Origin: DAOPXV01 sp035352535
GTDB taxonomy: Bacteria > Muiribacteriota > UBA9980
Reading direction: 5' to 3'
Assembly (NCBI GenBank): GCA_964545075.1
Contig: CAZJFS010000055.1
Location: 1-24,664, forward strand
Length of the DNA: 24,664 nucleotides
The notes beneath the pieces are model-generated. The model had not been told where the DNA came from. It saw nothing but the letters and a program-made list of their open reading frames with translations, and did no database searches. The position numbers were made by a program, and so were the translations under genes. Of this stretch, positions 6,663 through 15,016 are shown one piece after another (the stretch's first letter is position 1; each line of letters opens with the position of its first letter).

Positions 6663-8791
6663 TATATTGAGGACAATCGCGCGTTCTTGAAATAATGCGC
6701 GAGTATTTTTTCGGACGCGGCGCCCGAAGTTGCCATGCCATGCGCTCCGTTCTGGCAAAATCCTACGCCGTGGCCGAACCCCGCGCCTTTAAAAAGAAAA
6801 TACCTCACCTCGCCTGAAGGCGAATATGCCGTTTCAACGATGAACTTCGACGAGCGCAGAGGAGAATAAGATATCAGCCTCCTGATCTCCAGTTCCTTCG
6901 TTATTACGCGGCGGCCCTCGGCGCCTATGATCTCGAGAGAGTCGATATGCCCCGAAAACGAACGTCTGCGAGGAATTATTTTCAATATATTCCCTATTGA
7001 CAGTTTCTTCAGGCAATCATTCATAACGGAAGAATCGATCTTCCGGACCCAGCGCGATTCATAATTACTTATGCCTTCGGCCGGCTTGCAGTTCGAAAGG
7101 GAAAAATCGCAGACATAATCCTCGAAAAATAAAGGCGTGCAAATATCGAGCATGCTGTTACGGTTATTGGCCAGGTCCGGCGTCGCCGAAAGATAGGCGA
7201 ATTTACCCCAGCCGGTTATATCGGAACTCGACTGCGTAAAACCGCCGCAATTATCGGAGTATATCGCATCGCATACCTTGCCGTCGCTCATCAGCACGCG
7301 GCCCGCCGATCTGTTCACGGCCGCCGTCGTCTTAGGAGTTTCCCAGAGAACTCCGCGATACATCTGGCAGTCCTGATCATCGCAGACGTGATATCCGTAT
7401 TTCATATGCTTTTTCATATGCTTTTTCTTGTATAGAGCCTCCGACCTGCAGCATATAGCCTGTGAAACCAGCGCCTCTTCGGGGTATACCGAAGGCATTT
7501 CAGACGGAAGCACGGCGAGAAGATATTCCTCGACGCTCAATTTATTTATTAAATAAAAATCCGTATTTGCGTTAGACGGAACAGCTATAATTTTTCCTCT
7601 GTAACAACGCGATTCGGAGCCTTCCCACGTCATGCCGGAACCGACCCTGATCCCCCTTAAAAGTATCGTGTCACGGGACGATAACGGCGAAATGATTATG
7701 CGCGATTTTCCCAGCTTGTAATTTTTTCCGGAATCGCCGTTTTTTATGGAATATCCGGCGGACCCTATTGAAAGTTCATAATATTTTCCCGGGGCGCCTT
7801 CAAATATTTTTTTGCCGCTCTTTTCGTTTATTATTGAAAAGGAGCCGCAAGATTTGAGCTTTAATGTTCTTATATCAGAGGGAGAACCGTCAGACTTGGT
7901 ATTAAGCCCGACCAATATTTCATTTTCAGCCGAAGGATGAGGAGGAGGAGGAACGACGGAGATCGGCTCTATGGATTTCGATTGTCCGGCGGGTTCGTTT
8001 TTCCTTTCCTTTTCATACATCTGAGCGACCTGCCTGTATATTTTTTTCAGGGCGGCACCGCCAAATTTTGACGAGAGTATATAATAAAATTTGACGGCAT
8101 TTTTTATATCTCCGACCTTAAGCATGAACGGAGCGGCATAAACCAAAAACTCCAGATTTGCGGGATCGCTCGCATACGCGTCAATATATGAGTCATGAGC
8201 CTCGCCTTGCCTGCCGCACTTTTCAAAAGACCGCGCGGCTATGCAAAGAGCCTGGGAACTGGCCTGAAAATCTTTCGGGATGGACATCATCGTTTTTGCC
8301 GCGGACTCGTATCTGGCGGACTCGAACTCGATAAGGCCTTTTAAAAAAACCATTTCATCGGAATATTTCTCCGAAGCGCCGCGTTTTTTTTTGTAAAAAC
8401 CGTCCACTATATTGCCGGCGGTTTCTAAACCGCCGTTGAGGTAGGTGCATAAAGCCAGATAATAAATCGCGGCGGAGTTATCCGGTTCGGCGAGAAGCGC
8501 TTCCCTGTAAGCTTCCACGGCCTTTCCCGGTTCGCCAAGCTGCCTTAAAATATGCCCTTTTTCAAGCAAGCGGGAAGTTTTGCCGGCATCGGAACGTATC
8601 GCCCGTTCAAGATATGCAAGAGCGTTATCATACTGTCCGTTATAATAATAAGTTATCAGCTGGCTGGATTCCGCATCGGATCCGCTTCTGTTATATGCGG
8701 CGGATGCCGGAGAGTTAAAATAAAAATGCGGAAAATACGCCGTGGCGCACAACAGTAAAATGTTAAATAATAAGCTTTTTTTTATTCTCAT
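6659..8791 (-). CDS. TPR-SpoIID/LytB wall-lytic protein
   Basis: A 710-residue exported protein, counted from ATG 8791, chosen because it opens a clear signal peptide (MRIKKSLLFNILLLC, cleavage near PASAA). The frame stays open upstream to 8956, but that DNA is A+T-rich promoter sequence. Residues about 45-250 are TPR-like helix pairs (NGQYDNALAYLERAI; GEPGKAVEAYREALLAEPDN). A proline-rich linker (VVPPPPHPS) follows. Residues about 370-705 form a SpoIID/LytB domain: VEEYLLAVLPSEMPS with the expected catalytic Glu431, CDDQDCQMYRG, and the C-terminal GFGHGVGFCQNGAHGMA motif. Characterised SpoIID is a lytic transglycosylase that cuts peptide-free glycan strands. TPRs may recruit wall-synthesis partners (inference). 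A 12-base direct duplication at 7403-7426 encodes KKHMKKHM. SpoIID domains also occur in non-sporulating bacteria. Confidence 0.9.
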   Translation of the reverse strand: MRIKKSLLFNILLLCATAYFPHFYFNSPASAAYNRSGSDAESSQLITYYYNGQYDNALAYLERAIRSDAGKTSRLLEKGHILRQLGEPGKAVEAYREALLAEPDNSAAIYYLALCTYLNGGLETAGNIVDGFYKKKRGASEKYSDEMVFLKGLIEFESARYESAAKTMMSIPKDFQASSQALCIAARSFEKCGRQGEAHDSYIDAYASDPANLEFLVYAAPFMLKVGDIKNAVKFYYILSSKFGGAALKKIYRQVAQMYEKERKNEPAGQSKSIEPISVVPPPPHPSAENEILVGLNTKSDGSPSDIRTLKLKSCGSFSIINEKSGKKIFEGAPGKYYELSIGSAGYSIKNGDSGKNYKLGKSRIIISPLSSRDTILLRGIRVGSGMTWEGSESRCYRGKIIAVPSNANTDFYLINKLSVEEYLLAVLPSEMPSVYPEEALVSQAICCRSEALYKKKHMKKHMKYGYHVCDDQDCQMYRGVLWETPKTTAAVNRSAGRVLMSDGKVCDAIYSDNCGGFTQSSSDITGWGKFAYLSATPDLANNRNSMLDICTPLFFEDYVCDFSLSNCKPAEGISNYESRWVRKIDSSVMNDCLKKLSIGNILKIIPRRRSFSGHIDSLEIIGAEGRRVITKELEIRRLISYSPLRSSKFIVETAYSPSGEVRYFLFKGAGFGHGVGFCQNGAHGMATSGAASEKILAHYFKNARLSSIY
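7403..7426 (-). repeat. 12-bp tandem duplication within the SpoIID gene
   Basis: CATATGCTTTTT occurs twice head to tail (7403-7414 and 7415-7426). It gives an in-frame KKHMKKHM in the SpoIID domain, before the CDDQDC segment. Confidence 0.8.
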
Positions 8792-8826
8792 TATTTTCTT
8801 ATCGAAAATATTAAGAAAAACTTTAA

Positions 8827-8855
8827 TTGAATTATTTCGCTCATTTTGATATAAT
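8827..8855 (+). promoter_or_regulatory. Promoter for pyruvate kinase and the following operon
   Basis: TTGAAT (8827-8832), a 17-base spacer, then perfect TATAAT (8850-8855). Transcription would start near 8862, leaving a leader of about 100 bases. That leader contains a small CGGG/CCCG hairpin at 8917-8929 ahead of the ribosome-binding site AAGGAGG (8947-8953). No comparable promoter is visible in the following 14 kb, because the genes leave no space for one outside coding sequence. Confidence 0.7.
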
Positions 8856-8962
8856 ATATTATTAATACTTATAATAATAAAATACGAGAAATATGTACCT
8901 TCGTTTTCCTTGCAGCCGGGAGCACCCCGAAATATACACGAAACCCAAGGAGGCATTTAAAA

Positions 8963-10636
8963 GTGTTCAATCTCACGAAAATAATATGCACCATAGGTCC
9001 CGCCTCGAGTTCGCCTGAAATGCTTAAAAAACTTATGGCGGCCGGAATGGATATAGCCCGGCTCAACTTTTCCCATGGAAAGCATGAGGACCATCTCGAA
9101 AATATTAAAAACATAAGGAGAATATCCGGAGAATTAAACGTTCCGGTCGCCATACTGGCCGATCTTCAGGGGCCGAAAATAAGGGTGGCCGAGCTCCCTG
9201 GCGGCCCTATCGAACTTGTTGACGGTAAAGAGGTCGTAATCACGACCCGTTTAAATCCGGCGCCCGAAAAATTAACTTTAATTCCTACAGTTTACAAGAA
9301 CCTGCCCAAAGACGTCAAACCGGGTTCCAGGATTCTTTTTGACGACGGGCTCCTTGAAGCGGCCGTAATATCAGTAAAATCTGAAACCGACGTTCTCTGC
9401 CGGGTCGTCAAGGGCGGAACATTAAAACAAAAAAAAGGCATAAACCTTCCCGGCGTGTGCGTATCCGCGCCGGCAGTCACGTCGCAGGATCTGGCCGATC
9501 TTGATTTCGCGATCAAAAATGGCGTCGATTACGTAGCCCTTTCATTCGTCCGGCACGCCAGCGACATAGAGGAAGTTAAATCGATAATACATCAGAACGG
9601 TCTTGACACGCCAATAATCGCCAAGATAGAGCGGCCCGAAGCAGTGACTAACTTCGACAGCATCCTTAAAGCCTGCGACGCCGTAATGGTCGCGCGCGGC
9701 GACATGGGCGTCGAAGTATCTCCCGAAAAAGTTCCGCACATTCAAAAAACGCTTATTAAAAAATGCGCTCTGGCCGGAAAGCCCGTTATAGTCGCGACGC
9801 AAATGCTCGATTCAATGATATCCAATCCAATGCCGACGCGCGCCGAAGCATCGGACGTCGCCAACGCCATACTTGACGGCGCCGACGCCATAATGCTTTC
9901 GGGCGAAACGGCGAGCGGGAAATATCCGCTGGAAGCCGTATCAATGATGTCAAAGATCGCCGACGAAATAGAAGGCCTGGTCTTCAAAAATAAACACCGC
10001 GAGATCGACGGCCTTTTAAATCCGCTTCACGCGACGGCGGACAGTCTGTGCCACGCCACGATCCATGCCGCTTACGAATCCAAAGCAAAAATGATCGTCA
10101 CGTACACGGAAAGCGGTTTCACGTCCCTGCTCGTTTCAAAATACAGGCCAAGCGTTCCCATATTAGCGGTAACCACGTCAGAATCCATATGCCGCAGGAT
10201 CAACCTTTACTGGGGAGTTATGCCAATCGTTATCCAGAGCGCCTCATCCACCGATGAAATGATAGAAAAGGCCGAAGACGCCGCTATATTAAAGGGAGGA
10301 TTGAAATACGGCGACTACATACTTATAACCGGCGGCATACCCGTCGGAAAAGCCGGAACGACGAACATGATGAAGATACATAAAATAACGCGGGCGCCTT
10401 TAACGGAAATATTATGCGGCGCGAAAACATACGACTGCAAAAAAGCCGGGATCAGCATCAGCCTCGCCCCCGAAAAATGCACGGCCTGCGGCAGATGCGT
10501 TCTGGGATGCGCGCTGAAGATATACGGATATCAGAACGGAAAGATATTCATAAATGAAGACAACCTTGAAAAATGCGTCGGCGAAGGATTATGCGAAAAA
10601 TTTTGCCCCTTCTCGGCGATAAAAATAAAAAGATAG
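8963..10636 (+). CDS. pyk: Pyruvate kinase fused to a ferredoxin-like domain
   Basis: This enzyme transfers phosphate from phosphoenolpyruvate to ADP, the last step of glycolysis, in the cytoplasm. It has 557 residues. The kinase core spans about 1-480: KIICTIGPAS at the N-terminus, RLNFSHG, ADLQGPKIR, the B domain at about 70-170, KIERPEAV, MVARGDMGVE, and the signature-type segments MLDSM and PTRAEASDVANAILDG. Instead of ending there, it carries about 60 more residues with C506, C509, C512 and C516 (CTACGRCVLGC), then C538, C544 and C548 ending in CP. This is a two-cluster ferredoxin layout with Glu541 where the second Cys of motif two belongs. The known C-terminal extension of some pyruvate kinases is a PEP-utiliser swivelling domain, which this is not. 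The GTG start is set by AAGGAGG nine bases upstream. Confidence 0.95.
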   Translation: MFNLTKIICTIGPASSSPEMLKKLMAAGMDIARLNFSHGKHEDHLENIKNIRRISGELNVPVAILADLQGPKIRVAELPGGPIELVDGKEVVITTRLNPAPEKLTLIPTVYKNLPKDVKPGSRILFDDGLLEAAVISVKSETDVLCRVVKGGTLKQKKGINLPGVCVSAPAVTSQDLADLDFAIKNGVDYVALSFVRHASDIEEVKSIIHQNGLDTPIIAKIERPEAVTNFDSILKACDAVMVARGDMGVEVSPEKVPHIQKTLIKKCALAGKPVIVATQMLDSMISNPMPTRAEASDVANAILDGADAIMLSGETASGKYPLEAVSMMSKIADEIEGLVFKNKHREIDGLLNPLHATADSLCHATIHAAYESKAKMIVTYTESGFTSLLVSKYRPSVPILAVTTSESICRRINLYWGVMPIVIQSASSTDEMIEKAEDAAILKGGLKYGDYILITGGIPVGKAGTTNMMKIHKITRAPLTEILCGAKTYDCKKAGISISLAPEKCTACGRCVLGCALKIYGYQNGKIFINEDNLEKCVGEGLCEKFCPFSAIKIKR

Positions 10637-10655
10637 GTCGCGCTTGAGGTAATGT

Positions 10656-12743
10656 ATGAATGAAATATACGAAGAAATAAGTAAGATAGACGGCCGGCTC
10701 GGTCCGGCCGATTACCTGAAAAAAATCCTTGAAACGTTATGCGAAAGGCTGGGATGCGAGGCGGGAGCGATTTTCGAGCGCGGCCCCGACCAAACCTTAT
10801 CCGTCATCAGCGAATATAACGCGCCAAGGGATATCCATTCATCTTTTCTTTTCGAAGCGACGCCCCCCGCAATCGACATCGAAGGCAATCCAGGCGCCCC
10901 CGCATTCATAACCGGTTCCGGATTAAGTGAAAAATCAGTCCAGGCAGCGTCGTTTCAAGGAACGCTTGAACAAAACGGCATCACCGGGGTTCTTTCAATG
11001 CAGTTCGTCACAAACGGCCAGGCCGCGGGATGCTGCGCGTTATATAAAAAAGACGGCAGCGTCGTCCAACCCGATGAGATAAGCTTGTTCAAAACAATAA
11101 GGCCTTTAATAACCATGGCAGCGTCCCGCAACGGATTTTTCAACGCGCTTAACGATAGGACGACGGCCCTTGAAACGGAGATCGCCGGAAGAAATCAGGT
11201 CGAAGAAAAACTGATCGAAGAAAAAGAAAAATTGCTCGTAATGTTGAGCAGCATTGGCGACGGCATTATAGCCGTAGACGGCGCTCTAAAGATTTTAATC
11301 ATGAACGGGAAAGCCGAAAAGATAACCGGTTGGGGCGCCCGTGAAGCATCGGGAAGGCACATAAAAGAGGTTTTCAACATAGTGGACGCAACATCCGGCG
11401 CGCCCTGCGAAAATCCCGTCGAAAAAACTCTCAAAACCCATGAAACGGTCGGCCTGATACATAACACCGTCATAATATCCCGGAATAAGGACGAAAAATT
11501 CCTCTCCGCCTCCAGCGCTCCGATCCTCGACAAAACCGGCGCTATCTCAGGCGCCATCCTCGTATTCCGCGACATAACCGACCGCAAGATACTGGAGGAG
11601 GAGCTTTTAAAAGTAAGCAAACTTGAATCGATAGGCATACTCGCCGGCGGCATCGCCCACGATTTCAACAACCTTCTCACGGGCATAATAGGAAATATCA
11701 CATATGCCAAAATGATCTTAAGCCCCGGCGACAAAGCCTTCGAGGTGCTCACCAAAGCCGAGGACGTGGCCTTCAGGGCCAAGGATCTCACATCCCAGTT
11801 CCGCACATTTTCAAAGGGCGGAACCCCGATTAAAAAAACTATTTTTATAAACGAGCTCATAGTCAATTCATTCGAGTTCGCCGCGCGCGGCTCCAAGGTC
11901 AGATGCGAATTCAATATCGCCGACGACCTTTACCCCGTCGAGGTCGACGAAGGCCAGATAAATCAGGTCGTAACGAACCTGGTTATAAATTCGATCGAAG
12001 CCACCCAGGATAACGGCCTTGTAAAAGTTTCAGCGGAAAATGTTTACATCGAACAAAATATCGCCATTCCCCTGAAGAGCGGAAAATATGTCCGGATATC
12101 GGTAAAAGACAACGGCGCGGGAATTTCGCCCGAAAATATGCACAGGATATTCGATCCATATTTCACCACGAAATCCAAGGGAAGCGGGCTCGGTCTCACG
12201 ACCTCGTATTCCATTATAAGAAAACATGACGGAACCATAAGCGTCGAATCCGAATATGGCAAAGGCGCGACTTTTCATGTTTATCTTCCGGTTTCATCCA
12301 AGGAGATGTTCGCCGGAAAAGCGCTGGAAACGGTCAAGCCCTGCCCCAAAAAATACAAGGTTATGATAATGGACGACGAAAGCATAGTGCGCGAAATCAC
12401 ATCCCAGTTACTTTCACATCTCGGCTATAACGTGAACGTAGCCAGGGACGGCAAGGAAGCCATCGAATTATACGGTAACGCCATGAAAACCAATAACGGA
12501 TTCGACGCAGTGATACTCGACCTGGTCGTTCCCGGAGGTCAGGGCGGAGTCGAAACCCTAACCAAACTTATCGAAATGGACCCTGAATGCCGCGCGATAA
12601 TTGCCAGCGGTTATTCCAACGACCACGTAATGTCGAGCTTCACGCAATACGGCTTCAAGGGCGTGATTTCCAAGCCATACAGAATAAAAGAACTCGACGA
12701 ACTCATTCAGAAGGTAATAATGAACGGAAAGAATAATTTATGA
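10656..12743 (+). CDS. Cytoplasmic hybrid histidine kinase (GAF-PAS-HisKA-HATPase-REC)
   Basis: A 695-residue sensor kinase without membrane segments. Domains in order: GAF-like at about 20-165, a short coiled coil, PAS at about 190-305 (DGIIAVDG ... ILVFRDITDRK), dimerisation/phosphoacceptor helix with His335 in GGIAHDFNNLL, ATPase with the N box (VTNLVINSIEAT), the DNGAGIS G1 box and GSGLGL, then a C-terminal receiver at about 570-690 with Asp622 (VILDLVVPGG), Asp-Asp acid pocket (IMDDES) and Lys in ISKPY. The H-box resembles NtrB-like kinases. The signal is unknown; GAF and PAS suggest a cytoplasmic small ligand or redox cue. GAGGT precedes the ATG, 19 bases after pyruvate kinase. It ends in a four-base ATGA overlap with the next kinase gene, so translational coupling is likely. 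It has no Hpt domain of its own. Confidence 0.93.
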   Translation: MNEIYEEISKIDGRLGPADYLKKILETLCERLGCEAGAIFERGPDQTLSVISEYNAPRDIHSSFLFEATPPAIDIEGNPGAPAFITGSGLSEKSVQAASFQGTLEQNGITGVLSMQFVTNGQAAGCCALYKKDGSVVQPDEISLFKTIRPLITMAASRNGFFNALNDRTTALETEIAGRNQVEEKLIEEKEKLLVMLSSIGDGIIAVDGALKILIMNGKAEKITGWGAREASGRHIKEVFNIVDATSGAPCENPVEKTLKTHETVGLIHNTVIISRNKDEKFLSASSAPILDKTGAISGAILVFRDITDRKILEEELLKVSKLESIGILAGGIAHDFNNLLTGIIGNITYAKMILSPGDKAFEVLTKAEDVAFRAKDLTSQFRTFSKGGTPIKKTIFINELIVNSFEFAARGSKVRCEFNIADDLYPVEVDEGQINQVVTNLVINSIEATQDNGLVKVSAENVYIEQNIAIPLKSGKYVRISVKDNGAGISPENMHRIFDPYFTTKSKGSGLGLTTSYSIIRKHDGTISVESEYGKGATFHVYLPVSSKEMFAGKALETVKPCPKKYKVMIMDDESIVREITSQLLSHLGYNVNVARDGKEAIELYGNAMKTNNGFDAVILDLVVPGGQGGVETLTKLIEMDPECRAIIASGYSNDHVMSSFTQYGFKGVISKPYRIKELDELIQKVIMNGKNNL

Positions 12744-15016
12744 CGCAAAATTCATTTAACCGCTCGCGCGGACCGTGGAAGAAAATTATAACAAGTAAAT
12801 TCACTCCTATCGCATCGATCATGGTGAATTCTTTCATGTTGTTTCTTCTTATCCTGCACGATTATGAGTCCGGCCAAAAAACCGTTTCCATATGGACTCT
12901 TGGCATAAGCGGTTTCATAATTTTCCTGCTTATAGCGGCGATCATAAAATTACTTCAGACCTACACGTTTTTAGCGGAAGAAGAAGCGGGCGAAAAATCG
13001 AAGGAACTCACGCTGACCAACTTTGAACTTCAGACCGAAATCAGAGAACGCCAGCGCATTGAAGACGAATTGAATAAATCAAACCAAAATATCGTCAGCA
13101 TACTCGAAGGCATCACGGACGGTTTTCTCGCCATCACCAGCGACTGGAAACTCGAATACGCGAACCCCGCCGCCGAAAGAATGCTTCATAAAACGCATGC
13201 CGAAATGCTCAGCAAACAAGTTACGGATATTATTACCGAAACGCCCGGCCTTAAGTTTTACCAGACCATGAGAAAGGCTATGGAGGAAAGAAAACCAATT
13301 TACGAGGAAGAATTTTACCCTCCTTACGATAAATGGTTCGAACTGCATGTCTATCCCGCCAACGAAGGAATTTCAGTATACTTCACGGATATAACTAACC
13401 GGAAAAAAGCGGAAAGCGAGCTTCAGAAAGCCAAGGAAGCAGCTGAAGCGGCAAATCTTGCGAAAAGCCAGTTCATGGCGAATATGAGCCACGAAATAAG
13501 AACTCCCATGAACAGCATCATCGGTTTTTCAGATATGCTTTCGGAAACCCGCCTCGACCACGAGCAGCGGGAATTCGTTAAAAACATAAAAGCAGGCAGC
13601 AACATTCTCACGGCCCTTATCAACGACATCCTGGACTTTTCAAAGATCGAAGCCGACAAGCTCACTTTCGACGAGATCGAATTCAATCTAGAGGAAATAA
13701 TTCGCGAAGTAACAAGTATTACAGGCGCTTCATCGCAGAGCAGGGGCGTTGAAATAAATTGCGAGATCGACGGCCGCCTGGACTGCAACATTATAAGCGA
13801 CGCGCAAAGGCTCCGGCAGGTGCTTTTAAACCTCGTCGGAAACGCGGTCAAGTTCACGGAAAAAGGAGAAATCAAAATTAAAGCATCCATAACTTCCGAG
13901 ACCGCTGAAAAAATCAAGATTAAAATCGAGGTCGTCGATCAGGGCATAGGCATCGAACCCGAAAAACAGGAAATCATCTTCCAGCCTTTTGTCCAGGCCG
14001 ACGGATCGGTCACTCGAAAATACGGTGGTACCGGCCTGGGCCTTACTATTTCAAATAATATCGTCAGGCTCATGGGCGGCGGACGCATATTCGTAAAAAG
14101 CGAAACGGGCCGCGGAAGCAATTTTTATTTCGAACTTGAATTAAAAAAAGGCCAGAAATATGAGCGAATAATCGCCGAAAATGAAAAATACGCATTGGCG
14201 GCTAACGATCAGCCGCTAAATTACCGGGTGCTCCTGGCGGAGGACAACAACCTTAACACCCAGCTGGTGACAAGCCTTCTGACAAAAAAAGGATTCGCCG
14301 TCACGGCGGTCGTAAACGGAAAGATGGCCGTGGAAAAACTTAAGAGCGAACCATGCGACGTGGTCCTCATGGACATACAGATGCCCGTCATGGACGGATA
14401 TGAAGCGACGCGCGAGATCAGAAAATTCAACGGCTCGGTGCCGATCATAGCCATGACCGCGGCGGCCATGAAAAGCGACCAGCAGGAATGCATTCTGGCC
14501 GGAATGGACGCCTACATATCCAAGCCCGTAAAAATATTCGAACTCATCAATATTATACTTAAAACTATCGAGAAAAAAAATATTAAAAATAGCGGCAAGC
14601 CTGAAAACGCCTTCGATGTAGCCGCGTGTCACCAGTTCCCGGGCGAACATCATCCCAGAACCTTCGACGTCGAGCATCTCATCCAGAATATGGACGGGGA
14701 CTATGAACTGATATACGAAATAATTAAAATGTTCGTCGAAACCATACCGGAATATACGAATGACATTAAAAAAGCGATCGATTGCAAAGACCCTGAAAAG
14801 CTGAAATATTTCGCCCATCGATTCAAGGGGTCCGCCCTCAACGCCAGCGCCGCGGCGACAGCCGACATTCTTTTCAAGCTGGAATCGCTCGGCGCCCATG
14901 GCACGCTGGACGGCGCGCAAGAATTGTTTCAGCGGGTATGCGATGAGCTTGAAAAATACAGGACGGAAACCGCGGATTTAAAATTTGAAACCATTAATGA
15001 GAATCATGAACAATAA
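12740..15016 (+). CDS. Membrane tripartite hybrid histidine kinase with Hpt
   Basis: A 758-residue BarA-type kinase. Two membrane helices (about 22-39 and 50-69) enclose a loop of only ten residues, so it is unlikely to bind a large external ligand. A coiled coil (about 75-110) and PAS (about 112-225) lead to HisKA with His251 in MSHEIRTPMNS, then the ATPase (LLNLVGNAVKFT; VVDQGIGIE; GGTGLGLTIS). A receiver at about 495-615 has Asp545 in VLMDIQMPVMDGYE, the acidic pair AED and Lys in SKPVK. The C-terminal Hpt domain (about 645-745) has His693 in FAHRFKGSALN. His, Asp and His are all on one chain, so it can run three steps of a phosphorelay. The start overlaps the upstream stop (ATGA). The 3' end overlaps the next start by 11 bases. 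Confidence 0.94.
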   Translation: MTQNSFNRSRGPWKKIITSKFTPIASIMVNSFMLFLLILHDYESGQKTVSIWTLGISGFIIFLLIAAIIKLLQTYTFLAEEEAGEKSKELTLTNFELQTEIRERQRIEDELNKSNQNIVSILEGITDGFLAITSDWKLEYANPAAERMLHKTHAEMLSKQVTDIITETPGLKFYQTMRKAMEERKPIYEEEFYPPYDKWFELHVYPANEGISVYFTDITNRKKAESELQKAKEAAEAANLAKSQFMANMSHEIRTPMNSIIGFSDMLSETRLDHEQREFVKNIKAGSNILTALINDILDFSKIEADKLTFDEIEFNLEEIIREVTSITGASSQSRGVEINCEIDGRLDCNIISDAQRLRQVLLNLVGNAVKFTEKGEIKIKASITSETAEKIKIKIEVVDQGIGIEPEKQEIIFQPFVQADGSVTRKYGGTGLGLTISNNIVRLMGGGRIFVKSETGRGSNFYFELELKKGQKYERIIAENEKYALAANDQPLNYRVLLAEDNNLNTQLVTSLLTKKGFAVTAVVNGKMAVEKLKSEPCDVVLMDIQMPVMDGYEATREIRKFNGSVPIIAMTAAAMKSDQQECILAGMDAYISKPVKIFELINIILKTIEKKNIKNSGKPENAFDVAACHQFPGEHHPRTFDVEHLIQNMDGDYELIYEIIKMFVETIPEYTNDIKKAIDCKDPEKLKYFAHRFKGSALNASAAATADILFKLESLGAHGTLDGAQELFQRVCDELEKYRTETADLKFETINENHEQ

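Noticed and set aside
6659..8791. SpoIID as evidence for endospore formation
   Set aside because: SpoIID/LytB domains are widespread in non-sporulating bacteria and no other sporulation gene is in the window.
8792..8956. N-terminal extension of 55 residues on the SpoIID protein
   Set aside because: The DNA is A+T-rich, overlaps the pyruvate kinase promoter, and a proper signal peptide begins at the internal ATG 8791.
11195..11914. Minus-strand 239-residue frame opposite the first kinase
   Set aside because: Antisense to conserved PAS and HisKA sequence; product is Ser/Arg/Met-rich without motifs.
14216..14920. Minus-strand 234-residue frame opposite the second kinase
   Set aside because: Antisense to the conserved receiver and Hpt domains; no recognisable motif or start signal.
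14985..15005. Longer start (TTG) for the 1123-residue kinase
   Set aside because: It would overlap the previous gene by 32 bases with no ribosome site; the receiver fold needs only the residues after ATG 15006.
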